NCBI GenBank assembly: GCA_035610835.1
Contig: CM069449.1
Coordinates: forward strand, 65,000,292 to 65,064,291
Direction of reading: 5' to 3'
DNA length: 64,000 nucleotides
DNA from: Ophiura sarsii
Taxonomy: Eukaryota; Echinodermata; Ophiuroidea; Amphilepidida; Ophiuridae
Shown here: positions 21,868-32,399 of the stretch, one piece after another
How the letters are laid out: every line of letters starts with the position of its first letter
Position numbering within the stretch: position 1 is the stretch's first letter
Position numbers and translations under genes: made by a program
The notes under the pieces: model-generated
The model's database searches: none
Seen by the model: the letters and a program-made list of their open reading frames with translations, nothing else
What the model was told of the DNA's origin: nothing

Positions 21868-22266
21868 TTAAATGAAATGGTTTGGGGACACAAGTTTCAT
21901 CTCAACAAGTCTAGCTCGAAGTTGAAACCCAATGGCTTTGGGTGTCGGCATGACAAACCGTGCAGCATAAACATCTGGAGAACACAGGCCAGGATTTGCA
22001 CTCAAGACCTGCTCAACATCAGATGGTGGCTTTTTGATAAACACTCGCACTGGACGCCCAATCTTTTGGGTAATAGTCACCAAAGTGCCAAAGTTTGCCC
22101 TTTCTAGCTCTGTAGCAGCTTCACTGAACTGCTTTAAAGACATATAGACGAGCGCCTTTTTTGACCTCTTGACCGCTAGCATAGTTGACACTGGTCCTGT
22201 AGTTAGCAAGATGACCGCCATGACTTCTTGTATCCCAGGTGATTGATGGCGAGGCAAAACACCGCT
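21868..22266 (-). CDS. Alternative terminal exon T14 (central class)
   Basis: The acceptor is cccgttctgcag and the exon opens SGVLPRHQSPG, for 132 codons. It differs from T13 at scattered sites, including MLAVKRSKKALVYM against MPAVKRTKLALVYM and ANPGLC against ANPVLC. The wing loop is QKIGRPVRVFIKK. It ends PNHFI-TAA. A polyadenylation-type AATAAA lies 86-91 bases downstream. Confidence 0.77.
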   Translation of the reverse strand, partial: SGVLPRHQSPGIQEVMAVILLTTGPVSTMLAVKRSKKALVYMSLKQFSEAATELERANFGTLVTITQKIGRPVRVFIKKPPSDVEQVLSANPGLCSPDVYAARFVMPTPKAIGFQLRARLVEMKLVSPNHFI

Positions 22267-22591
22267 CTGCAGAACGGGGCAAACAAAACCAAAAAATACC
22301 ATATCAGTTCGAAAAAGTGAGAATATACTTAACAGAAAATCATCAAGCTCAAATAATAACTAGTGTCAAAAGCACAATTGAAATAAGGCTAAAATTTCTC
22401 GGAAATTGTGGTCTCAATTTTTTCATTCATGGGCATTTCCACATTATTGAGACTCCCTAGGTTATGGCCCTAATCATCGTTTCATAATGATTTCGGACTC
22501 ACATTTGGTCAATACTACTTTTTTGTACTAAGAGATGGCAAACACAATTTCAGAATCCTACTTCATGAGTCAATAACTTATTTAAGTATCA

Positions 22592-22597
22592 TTTATT
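22592..22597 (-). terminator. Polyadenylation-type AATAAA after T13
   Basis: AATAAA on the minus strand, 66-71 bases past the T13 stop. The flank matches that of T14. Confidence 0.4.
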
Positions 22598-22662
22598 GGT
22601 AAAATCCATAGAGACCAGTAGTTGGCTTGCCCACCCTCTTTATGGACACTACCCAAGTCCAG

Positions 22663-23061
22663 TTAAATGAAATGATTTTGGGACACAAGTTTCATCTCAA
22701 CAAGTCTAGCTCGAAGTTGAAACCCAATGGCTTTTGATGTCGGCATGACAAACCGTGCAGCATAAACATCTGGAGAACACAGAACAGGATTTGCACTCAA
22801 GGCCTGCTCAACATCAGATGGTGGCTTTTTGATAAACACTCGCACTGGACGCCCAGTCTTTTGAGTAACAGTCACCAAGGTGCCAAAGTTTGCCTTTTCT
22901 AGCTCAGAAGCAGCTCCAATGAACTGCTTTAAAGACATATAGACGAGCGCCAATTTTGTCCTCTTGACAGCCGGCATAGTTGACATCGGTCCTGTAGTTT
23001 GCAAGATGGCCGCCATGACTTCTTGTATCCCAGGTGATTGATGGCGAGGCAATACACCGCT
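22663..23061 (-). CDS. Alternative terminal exon T13 (central class)
   Basis: The acceptor is ccctgttctgcag and the exon opens SGVLPRHQSPG, for 132 codons. It has GPMSTMPAVKRTKLALVYMSLKQF, a wing loop QKTGRPVRVFIKK and ANPVLCSPDVY, with V at the usual D. It ends QNHFI-TTTAA context (stop TAA at 22665-22663). AATAAA lies 66-71 bases downstream. It is a near-duplicate of T14, flanks included. Confidence 0.77.
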   Translation of the reverse strand, partial: SGVLPRHQSPGIQEVMAAILQTTGPMSTMPAVKRTKLALVYMSLKQFIGAASELEKANFGTLVTVTQKTGRPVRVFIKKPPSDVEQALSANPVLCSPDVYAARFVMPTSKAIGFQLRARLVEMKLVSQNHFI

Positions 23062-23349
23062 CTGCAGAACAGGGCAAACAAAACCAAAAAATACCATATC
23101 AGTCGGAAAATTGGAGAATGGCAACAGAAAATCACAAAGCTTAACTAAGTGTCAACTGCCCAATTACTATTTTAAGGCTAAATTTCTTGGAAATTGTTGT
23201 CTCAATTATTTCTTATATGGGCGTTTCCACAGTAATGAGACTCCCTCAGGTTGTATGGCCCTTATCATTGTTTCGTATTGATTTTCGGAGTTGCCGTTTT
23301 AGACGTACTACTTTTTAGTATTAAGAGATAAGTGAAAAAACTCAGAATC

Positions 23350-26300
23350 CTACCTCAATCTTGAAAAATATTACAGAGATGTAAGACAGTTCTGTACAGA
23401 TGGCCTGAAAATAGCTGAAAAAGTCTGACAATTTTGAGTTTTCTATACTTTGTACTGGAAAACCTAGATAACAAAGCCATATGATGTACAAGAAGGCCTG
23501 AAATCAGGCAAAAGCCTGACAACTTACAAATCCATGTTTATAAGGCAAACCTCTTAAAAAGTTGACCATGTATGTGGTTTGTACTTTTTTTCTTTAAGTT
23601 GACAGACTGACAGTCATCAATTGCTTGAAGCCTATTAAATTGGAGGCAGGGCTGGAACTTCAGATTTTTTGTAACCAGCCAGTCGGGCGGGCAGGTAATT
23701 CACAAAAATACCTGCCTGGCAGAATTTCCACCAGCCAGTGCCAACTCCCTTACATTGCAAGTTTGAAAAACTGTACCCGCCAGTTGGGCAGTTACTTATT
23801 TATCTTCACCCCTGCCCTACCCCAACACAAAAGTTACCCATTATGGGCAGGTGCTATATCCAGGCCCGATTGGAGGTACGTTTTGATCAAGACGAGTCTG
23901 CGTACAAACTTGTAATGTGTGTAACATGCATCAAGTTACAACTGCTATAAAAGATCATAAAATGTCATGAAACTCATCACAAAAATGATAATTTCAAGAC
24001 TTTCCACAATATCCAGGTAGCCTCAAATGTGATGAATTACAAAAATCAAGGGAATTCCACTTTCAAATGAATATGGACTTCAGGTCATTTTCAATGTTTG
24101 ACACACAAATAATGTTACATTAAAAATTACTCTTTTTCAGCTTAAAGTTGGCTTCCCTTGAAGTTAGATGGAACATAGAGATGTCTTCCAGGAATTTAAT
24201 TTATAAAATACTACCACTGGAGTGTTAGCAAATAGCAACTGCCATTGGTATGGTAGATAATGGGTACGGTACAGTCACCGATTAGGGTGCTGTCTGTATT
24301 ATAGGCCTATAACTGTATATATTAAGTGACCGATCCCATGAAAACAGACCAGTTGTCTCCAAAAAGGAAATTTGATATATTTCAATTTCATTACAAACCT
24401 TATTTTGTTAAAAATGGACACTTAAATTATTGAAATTGAACATATAAAACACCAGATTTTGTGAAGCTGAGGTGATTTTTTTTTTTTCCCAATTTTTCAT
24501 CTTCTTTTTTTTCTTGAGGTCAACCTTTACCAGCCAGATTTTTTTGAGAATATCTTAAGGTTGATATTTGTCCATATTAGTTCATCTGTCACCAAATGAA
24601 CAGATATTCTAATTAAAGCTAGTTCGTTCACCCAGGGTGAACTACATGTAGTCACGAGTGGACCTATGTACCTCTTTGGTTTGCAGACAACTGGTCTATT
24701 TTGATGGTCCAAATAACCCCCACCTCCCCTACGTAACAACAAGACCCTATTTTGCCCACAGGAAGCTAAGACTTCTAATATTCTTGCTGTTTTACAACAA
24801 TGTCATAATAAGACAAAACAAATACAAATCATGTAAACAAATGTAATCTTTTCTTTATTAAAACTTGGCTGTCATTCCATCTATAAGACCAGCATATGCA
24901 GTCGCAACTATTTTCCTCAACCTCAACCTCAAATCTTTCTCTTCCATGGACGTTCTATAGATAAGTGTTATTTTACAAGATATAAGTCGCAATGATCATA
25001 TTCTACAGATTTTGAAAAACATGGATTATATATTAAGGTTTGATTCAAAATTACTTCTACTCGCTACACAACAAGAATCTAAAAACGTTTATTAAAAAAT
25101 GCTCAAGAAAAATCAAAAGTTTCAAGAACTGACAAATCACTCCCACAACTGACAATTTGATCCTTTTAACCACCGACTTAAACTCCTCAAAGGCTCAAAG
25201 AAAGATCACACATTGTTTTCAATCGCCAATTTTCAGGATATCTCGCTATATGTTCATCTTTCCGATGGTACCACCAAATGTGTAGCCATTACTTTAAGGT
25301 CACGAATTTTCTGCTTTGTAACCGTCAAATACCGCGTTTTTCCGCTTTGTAAATTTTGCATTTTTCTGTGATGTAATTTTCCCGAAGAAAGCTTAAAATT
25401 TACATTTTTTTACGATCTATAAAACCAAAATAAACACACTTTACAGAAAAACACATCAATTTTAGGTTTTATCACGTATCGTTTTTTAATATTGATATTG
25501 TTTTATTCAAGACTTTTTATAAATTTTGTGTTTTGGACGTTTTTTGTGCATTTTTCCCCCTTCTTTTCATCAAAATGTCGTTTTCCGCGTTTAACCTCAA
25601 TTCCGCGATTTTCGCGGAAATTCCGCAACGCGGAAAATTCGTGACCTTACATTACTTGATTCAGTGCTTGGCCACTTGCTTGAGAACATGGAGTATGGAG
25701 AGGTCCCAATCATATTGTGCCGTAATCACCACTATTTTGTGCTGTAAGGAAAAAACTTGGTCGTCTGTTCAATGAAGTGTTACATTGACAACTATACAGA
25801 CATATTCTGTGGATTTTTGTGCACAGAATAGTGGTTAGCTTGGCACATTCATATTAACCCCTCCGCATATTCTCAAGCAAGTAGCTGGGAACTGAAACAA
25901 ATAATTGCTACAAAGTTGGAATCATACGGAAAGGGGAACACATCAGCTTTACAATGTATACAAAATATGAATATTTCTAGAAATATACCAAATCTTGAGG
26001 GGTTTATTTATTCTTTTACTGTTCGGGGCTGTCGGTCAGATCTCGGATCTCAAGCCTATAGATGTTATCTTGCACATTACTGTACATGGCAATAAAGTCA
26101 TGATACTATTTTTGTGTCAAATTGTGTAAATTGCATTGATGAAACACAGCTACACAAATCTTACAATTACCAACCTGAACTTTTAAGTGACATAACTGTG
26201 CCAATTGCCCAGCAATGGAGGAGAACGACTTAAAAAGGGGTCAACCAACACAACACAACCGTAACACAATAATATCTGATTTAACCTTTATGACTGAAAG

Positions 26301-26411
26301 CATGAACAAAACATTTACAATATCAATTTGATTGATTTTGGTAAAAATGAAGGTACTGAAAAAAAAACTGTTACATTGTTAGCCGTAAGGGTAACACGTG
26401 CAACAAACCAA
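23350..26411. other. Gene-free stretch between T13 and T12
   Basis: Holds a CCAGCC/CTGCCTGG-rich repeat near 23640-23830 and the element at 25295-25649. No exon-like sequence of the array was found. Confidence 0.55.
25295..25649. mobile_element. Inverted-repeat element with TAAGGTCACGAATTTTC ends
   Basis: TAAGGTCACGAATTTTC (25295-25311) and its exact reverse complement (25633-25649) bound about 355 bases rich in CCGCGTTTTTCCGC-type sequence. Confidence 0.65.
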
Positions 26412-26816
26412 CTACATGAAATGATTTTGTGACACAAGTTTCATTGCGACCAGTTTAGCTCGCAATTGAAACCCAATGGCTTTGGACGACGATTTGGCAA
26501 ATCTAGTTGCATACACATCTGCCGAACACAGATCAGGATTTGCACTCAAGGCCTGTGCCGCATCCTCTGGTGTTTTTTTGATAAAAACAAAAGCCGGCAC
26601 ACCTTTGTACTGACTTCTTGACACTGACACTAAACGACCAAAGTTGAGTTTTTCTAGCGCAGTGGCGGCGTCATTGAAATCCCTCGCAGTCATCGCCCTA
26701 ATTGACATTTTGGCACTCTTGACGGCCATTAGCGTTGCTACGGGTCCCATAGTTTGCAAGATGGTCGACATGATCTCTTTTATCCCAAAGGACTGATGAG
26801 GTGGTGCATCTTTATT
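26412..26816 (-). CDS. Alternative terminal exon T12 (central class)
   Basis: The acceptor is cattgttctacag and the exon opens NKDAPPHQSFG, for 134 codons. It has GPVATLMAVKSAKMSIRAMTARDF, a wing loop SQYKGVPAFVFIKK and ANPDLCSADVYATRF. It ends QNHFM-TAG. The upstream motif is not clear here. It is isolated: 3.4 kb of repeat-rich sequence separates it from T13. Confidence 0.75.
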   Translation of the reverse strand, partial: NKDAPPHQSFGIKEIMSTILQTMGPVATLMAVKSAKMSIRAMTARDFNDAATALEKLNFGRLVSVSRSQYKGVPAFVFIKKTPEDAAQALSANPDLCSADVYATRFAKSSSKAIGFQLRAKLVAMKLVSQNHFM

Positions 26817-27921
26817 CTGTAGAACAATGAGGTAAGCAGAGATAAAACCACCAATCATCAGTAAGACAATAATATAGGCATTTTTCAAAACAGTTGTTAC
26901 ATTTCCCCCCTCTGCTAATGCTAACTAGGGGTGGTGTTATTTTCGTGATGGACGCTCCCGTTATCCTAAAATACCTTTAGGCACGATCCCAATTTTTTTC
27001 TTCAAATATGGGCCGGGCCTACTCTGAGTTGGTTGTTGGGGCGTCATCCACAGGCTGAAAAAGTAGGCAATACAGAAAGCTCCTTGCAGGGAAATTTGAG
27101 CATTTGGAGGGAAATTTTGACATTTGGAGGGAAATGTTTCTCTTTCATTTAAGAAATGCATTCCATTTTGAAGGGAAATCTGGAATCGCTTGCCGGGAAA
27201 AAAACCATTTTTTCAGGCCATGACGTCATCTTTTGTAGAAATTGTGTTACACTTATTTCAAATTGGCGACACCGTTAACACAGGAAGTGAAAATTTGCAG
27301 AGAAAATCACATTATAGGGAGCATTCCAGTTTTAATAATGAGTGGATTTGGCAAAATAAACACATTTTAAGTGAATCTCCAATTACAGATCTAAGAGCTA
27401 GCTAAAGACAGGTGAGGTTATATGTCAAGATTGAAATTTCAACAAGCCCAGATGGGGACAGCAGATGATCTTTGTGAATCATTTGGGGTTTTATGTAGGG
27501 TTGTTGTTGTTATGGGTAGGTTTTTACAGCATATTTTCACTCTTACAGTACACATAAAAACTTATCTCATGAAAATTCATTTGTAAAGAAGTATGAAGTT
27601 GCACAGTAGAATGATTAGTTTGATGCCAAATTGTAACAACAATGCATTTTTAAAACCATAGAACACAAAGCAATGAGATGGAAAAAAATGTTGAAACAAA
27701 GTAAAATCTTACCCATTACTTGTACCCACATTTATGACATGATTTGTGAATTAATATTTTACTTTGCTATGCTTTTACAAATTTCAATGCGCCCTTTGTC
27801 AATGTATGCACACAAAACACAAGAACACTGTCTGGTAATTTAAAATACCATTCTAATAATACAAGATTAAAATTTCAAACAGCATGAAACATGCCCTAAA
27901 CATAATACTGATGAAGCGTCT

Positions 27922-28344
27922 CTACATAAAGTGATTTTCAGCCACAAGTTTCATCGCAACAAGCTTAGCTCGCAATTGCAGACCAATTGCTTTACACGTC
28001 GACTTTTTGTATCTTGCCGCATACACATCCGGAGAACACAGGTCAGGATTCGCACTCAAGGCCTGCGCCACTTCCTGCGCTGGTTTCTTGATAAAGACCT
28101 GAGAAGGCCGCCCCATTTTACGACCACCTGCCTGCAATGTCACCAAAGTGCCCAATCTTAAATGTTGCAGCCTGTGAGCGGCTTCAATAAACAGCTTCAC
28201 GGGCAGCAGATGCAGCGACATTCGGGTGCTTTTGACAGCCTTCAATGTAGACACAGGTCCGGTTGTTAGCAGTATAGCCTCCATAATGTCTTTCAACTCA
28301 TAAGTGGTCTGTTGTTGAAGATTTGTGCTTAGTGCCTTGCTTTT
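27922..28344 (-). CDS. Alternative terminal exon T11 (central class)
   Basis: The acceptor is aaatatacag and the exon opens KSKALSTNLQQQ, for 140 codons. It has a long basic wing loop AGGRKMGRPSQVFIKK, which contains an AT-hook-like GRP. It has GPVSTLKAVKSTRMSLHLLP, and AHRLQHLRLG replaces the acidic helix. It has ANPDLCSPDVY and ends ENHFM-TAG. The shared intronic motif is at 28356-28374. Confidence 0.77.
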   Translation of the reverse strand, partial: KSKALSTNLQQQTTYELKDIMEAILLTTGPVSTLKAVKSTRMSLHLLPVKLFIEAAHRLQHLRLGTLVTLQAGGRKMGRPSQVFIKKPAQEVAQALSANPDLCSPDVYAARYKKSTCKAIGLQLRAKLVAMKLVAENHFM

Positions 28345-28758
28345 CTGTATATTTAGGGACAAAGAAGACCAAAACAAATATCCAAATCATGAATTCCGAT
28401 CAATGAGATATAGCTTTGTGGCACTTTGACAGTTCAACAGTTCTTATGTCATAAATAGTGTATCATAATGTAGTGGCTTTGGAATAGTGGGCTATGAATT
28501 ATACCCCTAAAAATAAAATTAACATAATAAACTCACAACACAAAATAATAGTAACAGCAAGTAGGAACAATTTAGTATCTAAAGAGCAACACCGATTCTT
28601 CATATTGTTCTAGATAGAGCAGCTCATCCATAGGCCGGATTGTACTTTCTAATCAATCTAATTTAAATAAATTTCACTAGTTCCACTAGTCTTTTAAATG
28701 GTTGAATACTTATATGTAAAAATCTGTGCCCAGTACAAAAACCAAACAAGACGCATTA

Positions 28759-29082
28759 TACACCTATCAGTTGTAAGACGCACTATACGACCCCCGGGAG
28801 TGGTGCGTCACTTTACCGAGGTGCGTCAACTTCTCATGTACCATGACGCACCCTGTGTCAAAAAAAAGACGGACCATTGCCATCCAAATACGTACCCTCA
28901 GTCAACTATCAGCCCATTCGCACCCATGTAAAGTGACGGACCTTTACGCACCCTCCGTCATTTTTTTGACGGACCAAAAGCTGCCACTGACGTACCCTCC
29001 GTCAAGAATTATTGGTAAACGACGCACCCACTACGCACCTCTCCCGGGGGTCGTATAGTGCGTCTTACAACTGATAGGTGTA
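28759..29082. mobile_element. Element with 42-base perfect inverted repeats
   Basis: The first 42 and last 42 bases are exact reverse complements (28759-28800 and 29041-29082), starting TACACCTATCAG. The interior repeats GACGCACC, ACGGACC and CCGTCA units in both directions. Identical arms suggest recent activity or gene conversion. Confidence 0.75.
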
Positions 29083-29146
29083 TTAGATAATCAAGGAAGA
29101 ATAATTTAGCTATGCAAGTAGCAGTTGAGGTCAACATTGGATATGT

Positions 29147-29551
29147 TTACACAAAATGTTTTTGGGACACAAGTTTCATCGTAACAAGCTTAGCACGCAG
29201 CTGAAACGCAATTGCTTTAGCTGGTGGTTTGGTGTATCTCTTGGCGTACATCTCCGGCGTACACAGATCAGGATTAGCAATCATGGCATCCTCAGCTTCA
29301 ATTGGTTGTCTCTTTATAAACACTCTATTATGATTGGCAGTGATAGTCACTAAATTGCCAAGGTTGGCATTTTCCAAGGCTTCCCCGGCTTCGATATACT
29401 GCTCTAGAGGAAGCCAGTGAAGTGACATCTTTGTGCTTTTGACGGAGGCTAATGTCGATACCGGTCCCGTTGTTAGCAAGATGGCTTTCATCACGTCTCT
29501 TAGTTGGATAGGCTGCTGCAAAAGCTTCTCACGTATGGCTTCTCTTTTCTT
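29147..29551 (-). CDS. Alternative terminal exon T10 (central class)
   Basis: The acceptor is tttattctgcag and the exon opens KKREAIREKLLQQ, for 134 codons. It has GPVSTLASVKSTKMSLHWLPLEQY, a wing loop TANHNRVFIKR and ANPDLCTPEMY. It ends KHFV-TAA. EAGEALENANLG replaces the more common EAATELE. A perfect inverted-repeat element (28759-29082) lies just below its 3' end. Confidence 0.76.
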   Translation of the reverse strand, partial: KKREAIREKLLQQPIQLRDVMKAILLTTGPVSTLASVKSTKMSLHWLPLEQYIEAGEALENANLGNLVTITANHNRVFIKRQPIEAEDAMIANPDLCTPEMYAKRYTKPPAKAIAFQLRAKLVTMKLVSQKHFV

Positions 29552-29818
29552 CTGCAGAATAAATTAGACAAGACCAAAAAATACACCAAATCATGAGACT
29601 ATTTTTGATTGCTGACAGTGACCATGTAACAAATAACGAGTATCCACATGTACTTGTGAAGAGTGTAATGTTGTATTAGTGGCCTTGTCATGTAAGAGGC
29701 TATGTGTGTGTCAATAGACCAGCAAAAACAAGTCATCTGATGTTATAATGTATGGCTAGTGCGATCTGGCTGATAACAAGTGTCCAATTTGTCATTAAGA
29801 ATAAATAAGAGTCAATGT

Positions 29819-30217
29819 TTATACAAAATGTTTTTGCGACACAAGTTTCTTTGCTACGAGTTTAGCTCGCAATTGAAATGGAATAGCTTTTGCCACTGGT
29901 TTATGAAACCTTGTTGCATACATATCCGCTGTGCACAGATCAGGATTTACACTCAGGGATTGATCTGCTTCAGACGGTTGTCTCTTGATAAATATTTGAC
30001 TGTAACCAGCAATTGTCACCAATCTGCCTAAGTTGGCGTCTTCGAGAGCAGTAGCAGCTTCAATATACCGCTCTATGGGCAGCCAATGAAGTGACCTTTT
30101 AGTGCTTTTGACCGCGGCCAATGTCGAAACCGGTCCGGTTGTTAACAAAATGGCTGCCATGATGTCTCTAAGCGGGATTGGTTGTTGCTGCGGTTTTGGG
30201 CGTATTGTGTCTTGCTT
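29819..30217 (-). CDS. Alternative terminal exon T9 (central class)
   Basis: The acceptor is tttattctgcag and the exon opens KQDTIRPKPQQQ in phase 0, upstream of the first methionine, for 132 codons. It has GPVSTLAAVKSTKRSLHWLPIERY, a wing loop AGYSQIFIKR and VNPDLCTADMYATRF. It ends KHFV-TAA. The upstream intron carries GGUCUUAUUUUG. Confidence 0.76.
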   Translation of the reverse strand, partial: KQDTIRPKPQQQPIPLRDIMAAILLTTGPVSTLAAVKSTKRSLHWLPIERYIEAATALEDANLGRLVTIAGYSQIFIKRQPSEADQSLSVNPDLCTADMYATRFHKPVAKAIPFQLRAKLVAKKLVSQKHFV

Positions 30218-30508
30218 CTGCAGAATAAATCAAAATAAGACCAAAACACCCATCATGATTATGATCATATTGATTGAAATGTGTAGTTTGTCACAAGTCA
30301 ATATTTTGATTGCTTTCAACTGTGGACATTAATAAAACCAAGTGTGCAAAATACAGGATTGAATTGACAGCCATATATGTATCGATAATCAGTGTATTTT
30401 TGTTTGTTCATGTCAGAAATGTTATCAAATCTAATTGCCCTGAGATACCTAGAATCTGCCAATACCAAATATCATAACAATCCATACAAGAGAAGAGGTA
30501 ATTAAGGG

Positions 30509-30904
30509 TTACACAAAATGTTTCTGTGACACAAGTTTCTTCACAACCAGCTTCGCTCGCAATTGAAATCCTATCGCCTTTGCAGTTGGTTTATGAAATC
30601 TTGAGGTGTACAGATCCGGAGAACAAAGATCAGGATTTGTCATCAAGGCCTCCTCTACGTCAGACGGTGGTTTCTTGATAAAAACTTGATTGTGCTTCGG
30701 ATCAACAGACACCAATCTGCCAAACTTTAAAGTTTCAAGGGATGCTGCGGCTTCGATATATTGCGGCAAGGGGAGCCAGTGAAGCGACATCTTAGTGCTT
30801 TTGACAGAGGTACATGTAGAAACCGGTCCAGTGGTAAGCAAGATGGCCGACATCACTTCTCTTAGATCAAGCGGCCGCTGCTTTTTGCGTATTGGATCTC
30901 TTTT
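30509..30904 (-). CDS. Alternative terminal exon T8 (central class)
   Basis: The acceptor is cattctgcag and the exon opens KRDPIRKKQRP, for 131 codons. It has GPVSTCTSVKSTKMSLHWLPLPQY, a wing loop DPKHNQVFIKK and TNPDLCSPDLYTSRF. It ends KHFV-TAA. With T9 and T10 it forms a subgroup marked by SLHWLP and a KHFV end. Confidence 0.77.
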   Translation of the reverse strand, partial: KRDPIRKKQRPLDLREVMSAILLTTGPVSTCTSVKSTKMSLHWLPLPQYIEAAASLETLKFGRLVSVDPKHNQVFIKKPPSDVEEALMTNPDLCSPDLYTSRFHKPTAKAIGFQLRAKLVVKKLVSQKHFV

Positions 30905-31193
30905 CTGCAGAATGAAGCACAAAAACACCGAATCATGATTGTGATAATTTTAAAGTCTAAATCCTACCGACTATAAACCAGCAAATCAACAACAAGTGTA
31001 TTCATTAAAACAAAAATTGAAGCGACTATCTAATCTTTATCAGCAAGTTGCTTACAAAAAATGCTGCAACAAATATTTTATCACAATTGAAAATGAAACC
31101 ATTAACCTGATGCCTTACATCCCTTGAACTGTATTTTACAAAGTCATGCATATAATTGTCAGTCAGAAAGTCTTGGAAGTCCACAGTTAATCA

Positions 31194-31583
31194 TCACATG
31201 AAATGATTCTTTGATACGTAATTCAGTGCAACGAGCTTCGCTCGCATTTGCAACCCAACGGCTTTCGACGTCTTTTTAGCATATCTCGCAGAGTAAAAAT
31301 CGGGAAAACACGACAGATGAGGGTTTGCTCGTAAGGCCTGCTCCGCTTCATATGGTGGTCTCTTGATAAAAACTTTGACTATGTTAGTGATGTTTACCAA
31401 ACGGCCGAGGTTGGCATTTTCAAGCTCTGTGGCAGCGTCGATAAATAGCTGTGTTGGCAACAAACGAAGAACCCGTGAAGTGCTCCTCACAGATCTGATC
31501 GTAGAAACCGGTCCCGCTGTTTTCAAGATGGCTGCCATGATTTCATTGATCTCAAATGTTTTCTGATGCAGCGGATGTTTTTT
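31194..31583 (-). CDS. Alternative terminal exon T7 (central class)
   Basis: The acceptor is ccctgtctgcag and the exon opens KKHPLHQKTFE, for 129 codons. It differs from its neighbours in the conserved LC motif: PHLSCFPDF carries one extra residue, which shifts the cysteine. The wing loop is TNIVKVFIKR. It ends KNHFM-TGA. Confidence 0.77.
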   Translation of the reverse strand, partial: KKHPLHQKTFEINEIMAAILKTAGPVSTIRSVRSTSRVLRLLPTQLFIDAATELENANLGRLVNITNIVKVFIKRPPYEAEQALRANPHLSCFPDFYSARYAKKTSKAVGLQMRAKLVALNYVSKNHFM

Positions 31584-31592
31584 CTGCAGACA

Positions 31593-31610
31593 GGGCAAAG
31601 AAGACCAAAA
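31593..31610 (-). promoter_or_regulatory. Conserved intronic element upstream of T7 (example of an array-wide motif)
   Basis: On the minus strand this reads TTTTGGTCTTCTTTGCCC and ends 9 bases before the exon. The same motif precedes T5 (32796-32813), T6 (32100-32117), T11 (28356-28374), T13 (23072-23089), T14 (22277-22294), T17 (19018-19035), T19 (17854-17871), T21 (16121-16138) and T22 (15396-15413). Weaker forms precede most other central-class exons. It could be a polypyrimidine/branch region or a splice-choice element. Confidence 0.55.
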
Positions 31611-31706
31611 CACCTCTCATTATTAATATCATTACAAAAGACACTAATTATTCAAATAAACTGTATAATTTTAAGTCTTAAAGTCTTGGGAGTCTACAGT
31701 TAATGA

Positions 31707-32090
31707 TCACATGAAATGATTCTTGGATACGTAATTCAGTGTAACAAGCTTCGCTCGCATTTGCAACCCAACTGCTTTCGCCGTCGGTTTAGCATATCTC
31801 GCAGAGTAAAAATCAGGAGAACACAGATCGGGGTTTGCTCTTAAGGCCTGCTCCGCTTCATACGGCGGTCTCTTGATAAAAACTTTGCTTAAAGTGATGT
31901 TCACCAAACGGCCGAGGTTGGCATATTCAAGCTCTGTGGCAGCGTCGATAAATAGCTTTGCTGGCAACAAATGAAGAGACCTTGAAGTGCTCTTGACAGA
32001 TTCTATTGTAGAAACCGGTCCCGCTGTTTTCAAGATGGCTGCCATGATTTCATTGATCTCAAATGTTTTCTGATGCAGCGGACGTTTTTT
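31707..32090 (-). CDS. Alternative terminal exon T6 (central class)
   Basis: The acceptor is ccctgtctgcag and the exon opens KKRPLHQKTFE. It has 127 codons, the shortest intact copy, because the wing loop is reduced to TLSKVFIKR. It has GPVSTIESVKSTSRSLHLL and ANPDLCSPDFY, and ends KNHFM-TGA. It sits only about 120 bases above T7, which leaves no space for an independent promoter. Confidence 0.78.
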   Translation of the reverse strand, partial: KKRPLHQKTFEINEIMAAILKTAGPVSTIESVKSTSRSLHLLPAKLFIDAATELEYANLGRLVNITLSKVFIKRPPYEAEQALRANPDLCSPDFYSARYAKPTAKAVGLQMRAKLVTLNYVSKNHFM

Positions 32091-32399
32091 CTGCAGACAG
32101 GGCAAAGAAGACCAAAACACCTAGTCATTATGAATATCATTACAAAAGACACTAATTATTTAAGAACTTGGTGGGAAAAAGGAAACTGAAGCATTCGACT
32201 ATAACAAAAATGGAATTGACTATTTAATCATTAATATCAGCAACATTATACAAAATGCTGCAACACAAACAAAAATTCCACAATTGAAATTGAAATCTTT
32301 GTCCCGATGACTTATATCCAATGGACTGTACAAATTGAATTTGATAAAGTCGTGCGTATAATTTTAAGTCAGAAAGTCTTGGGAGTCTACAGTTAATGA

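Larger units (their letters stand above)
21790..23350. repeat. 0.8-kb tandem duplication carrying T14 and T13
   Basis: Similarity extends from the 3' flank (TTGGTAAAA.CCATAGA, GGCTTGCCCACCCT) through the exon and into the upstream flank (GGCGTTTCCACA.TAATGAGA). Confidence 0.75.

Noticed and set aside
31194..31613. Upstream MFWSSLPCLQ-type starts of several copies as true N-termini
   Set aside because: These residues are the translation of the intronic TTTTGGTCTTCTTTGCC motif and the acceptor. Similarity stops being protein-like there, and the leader differs in copies with other introns.
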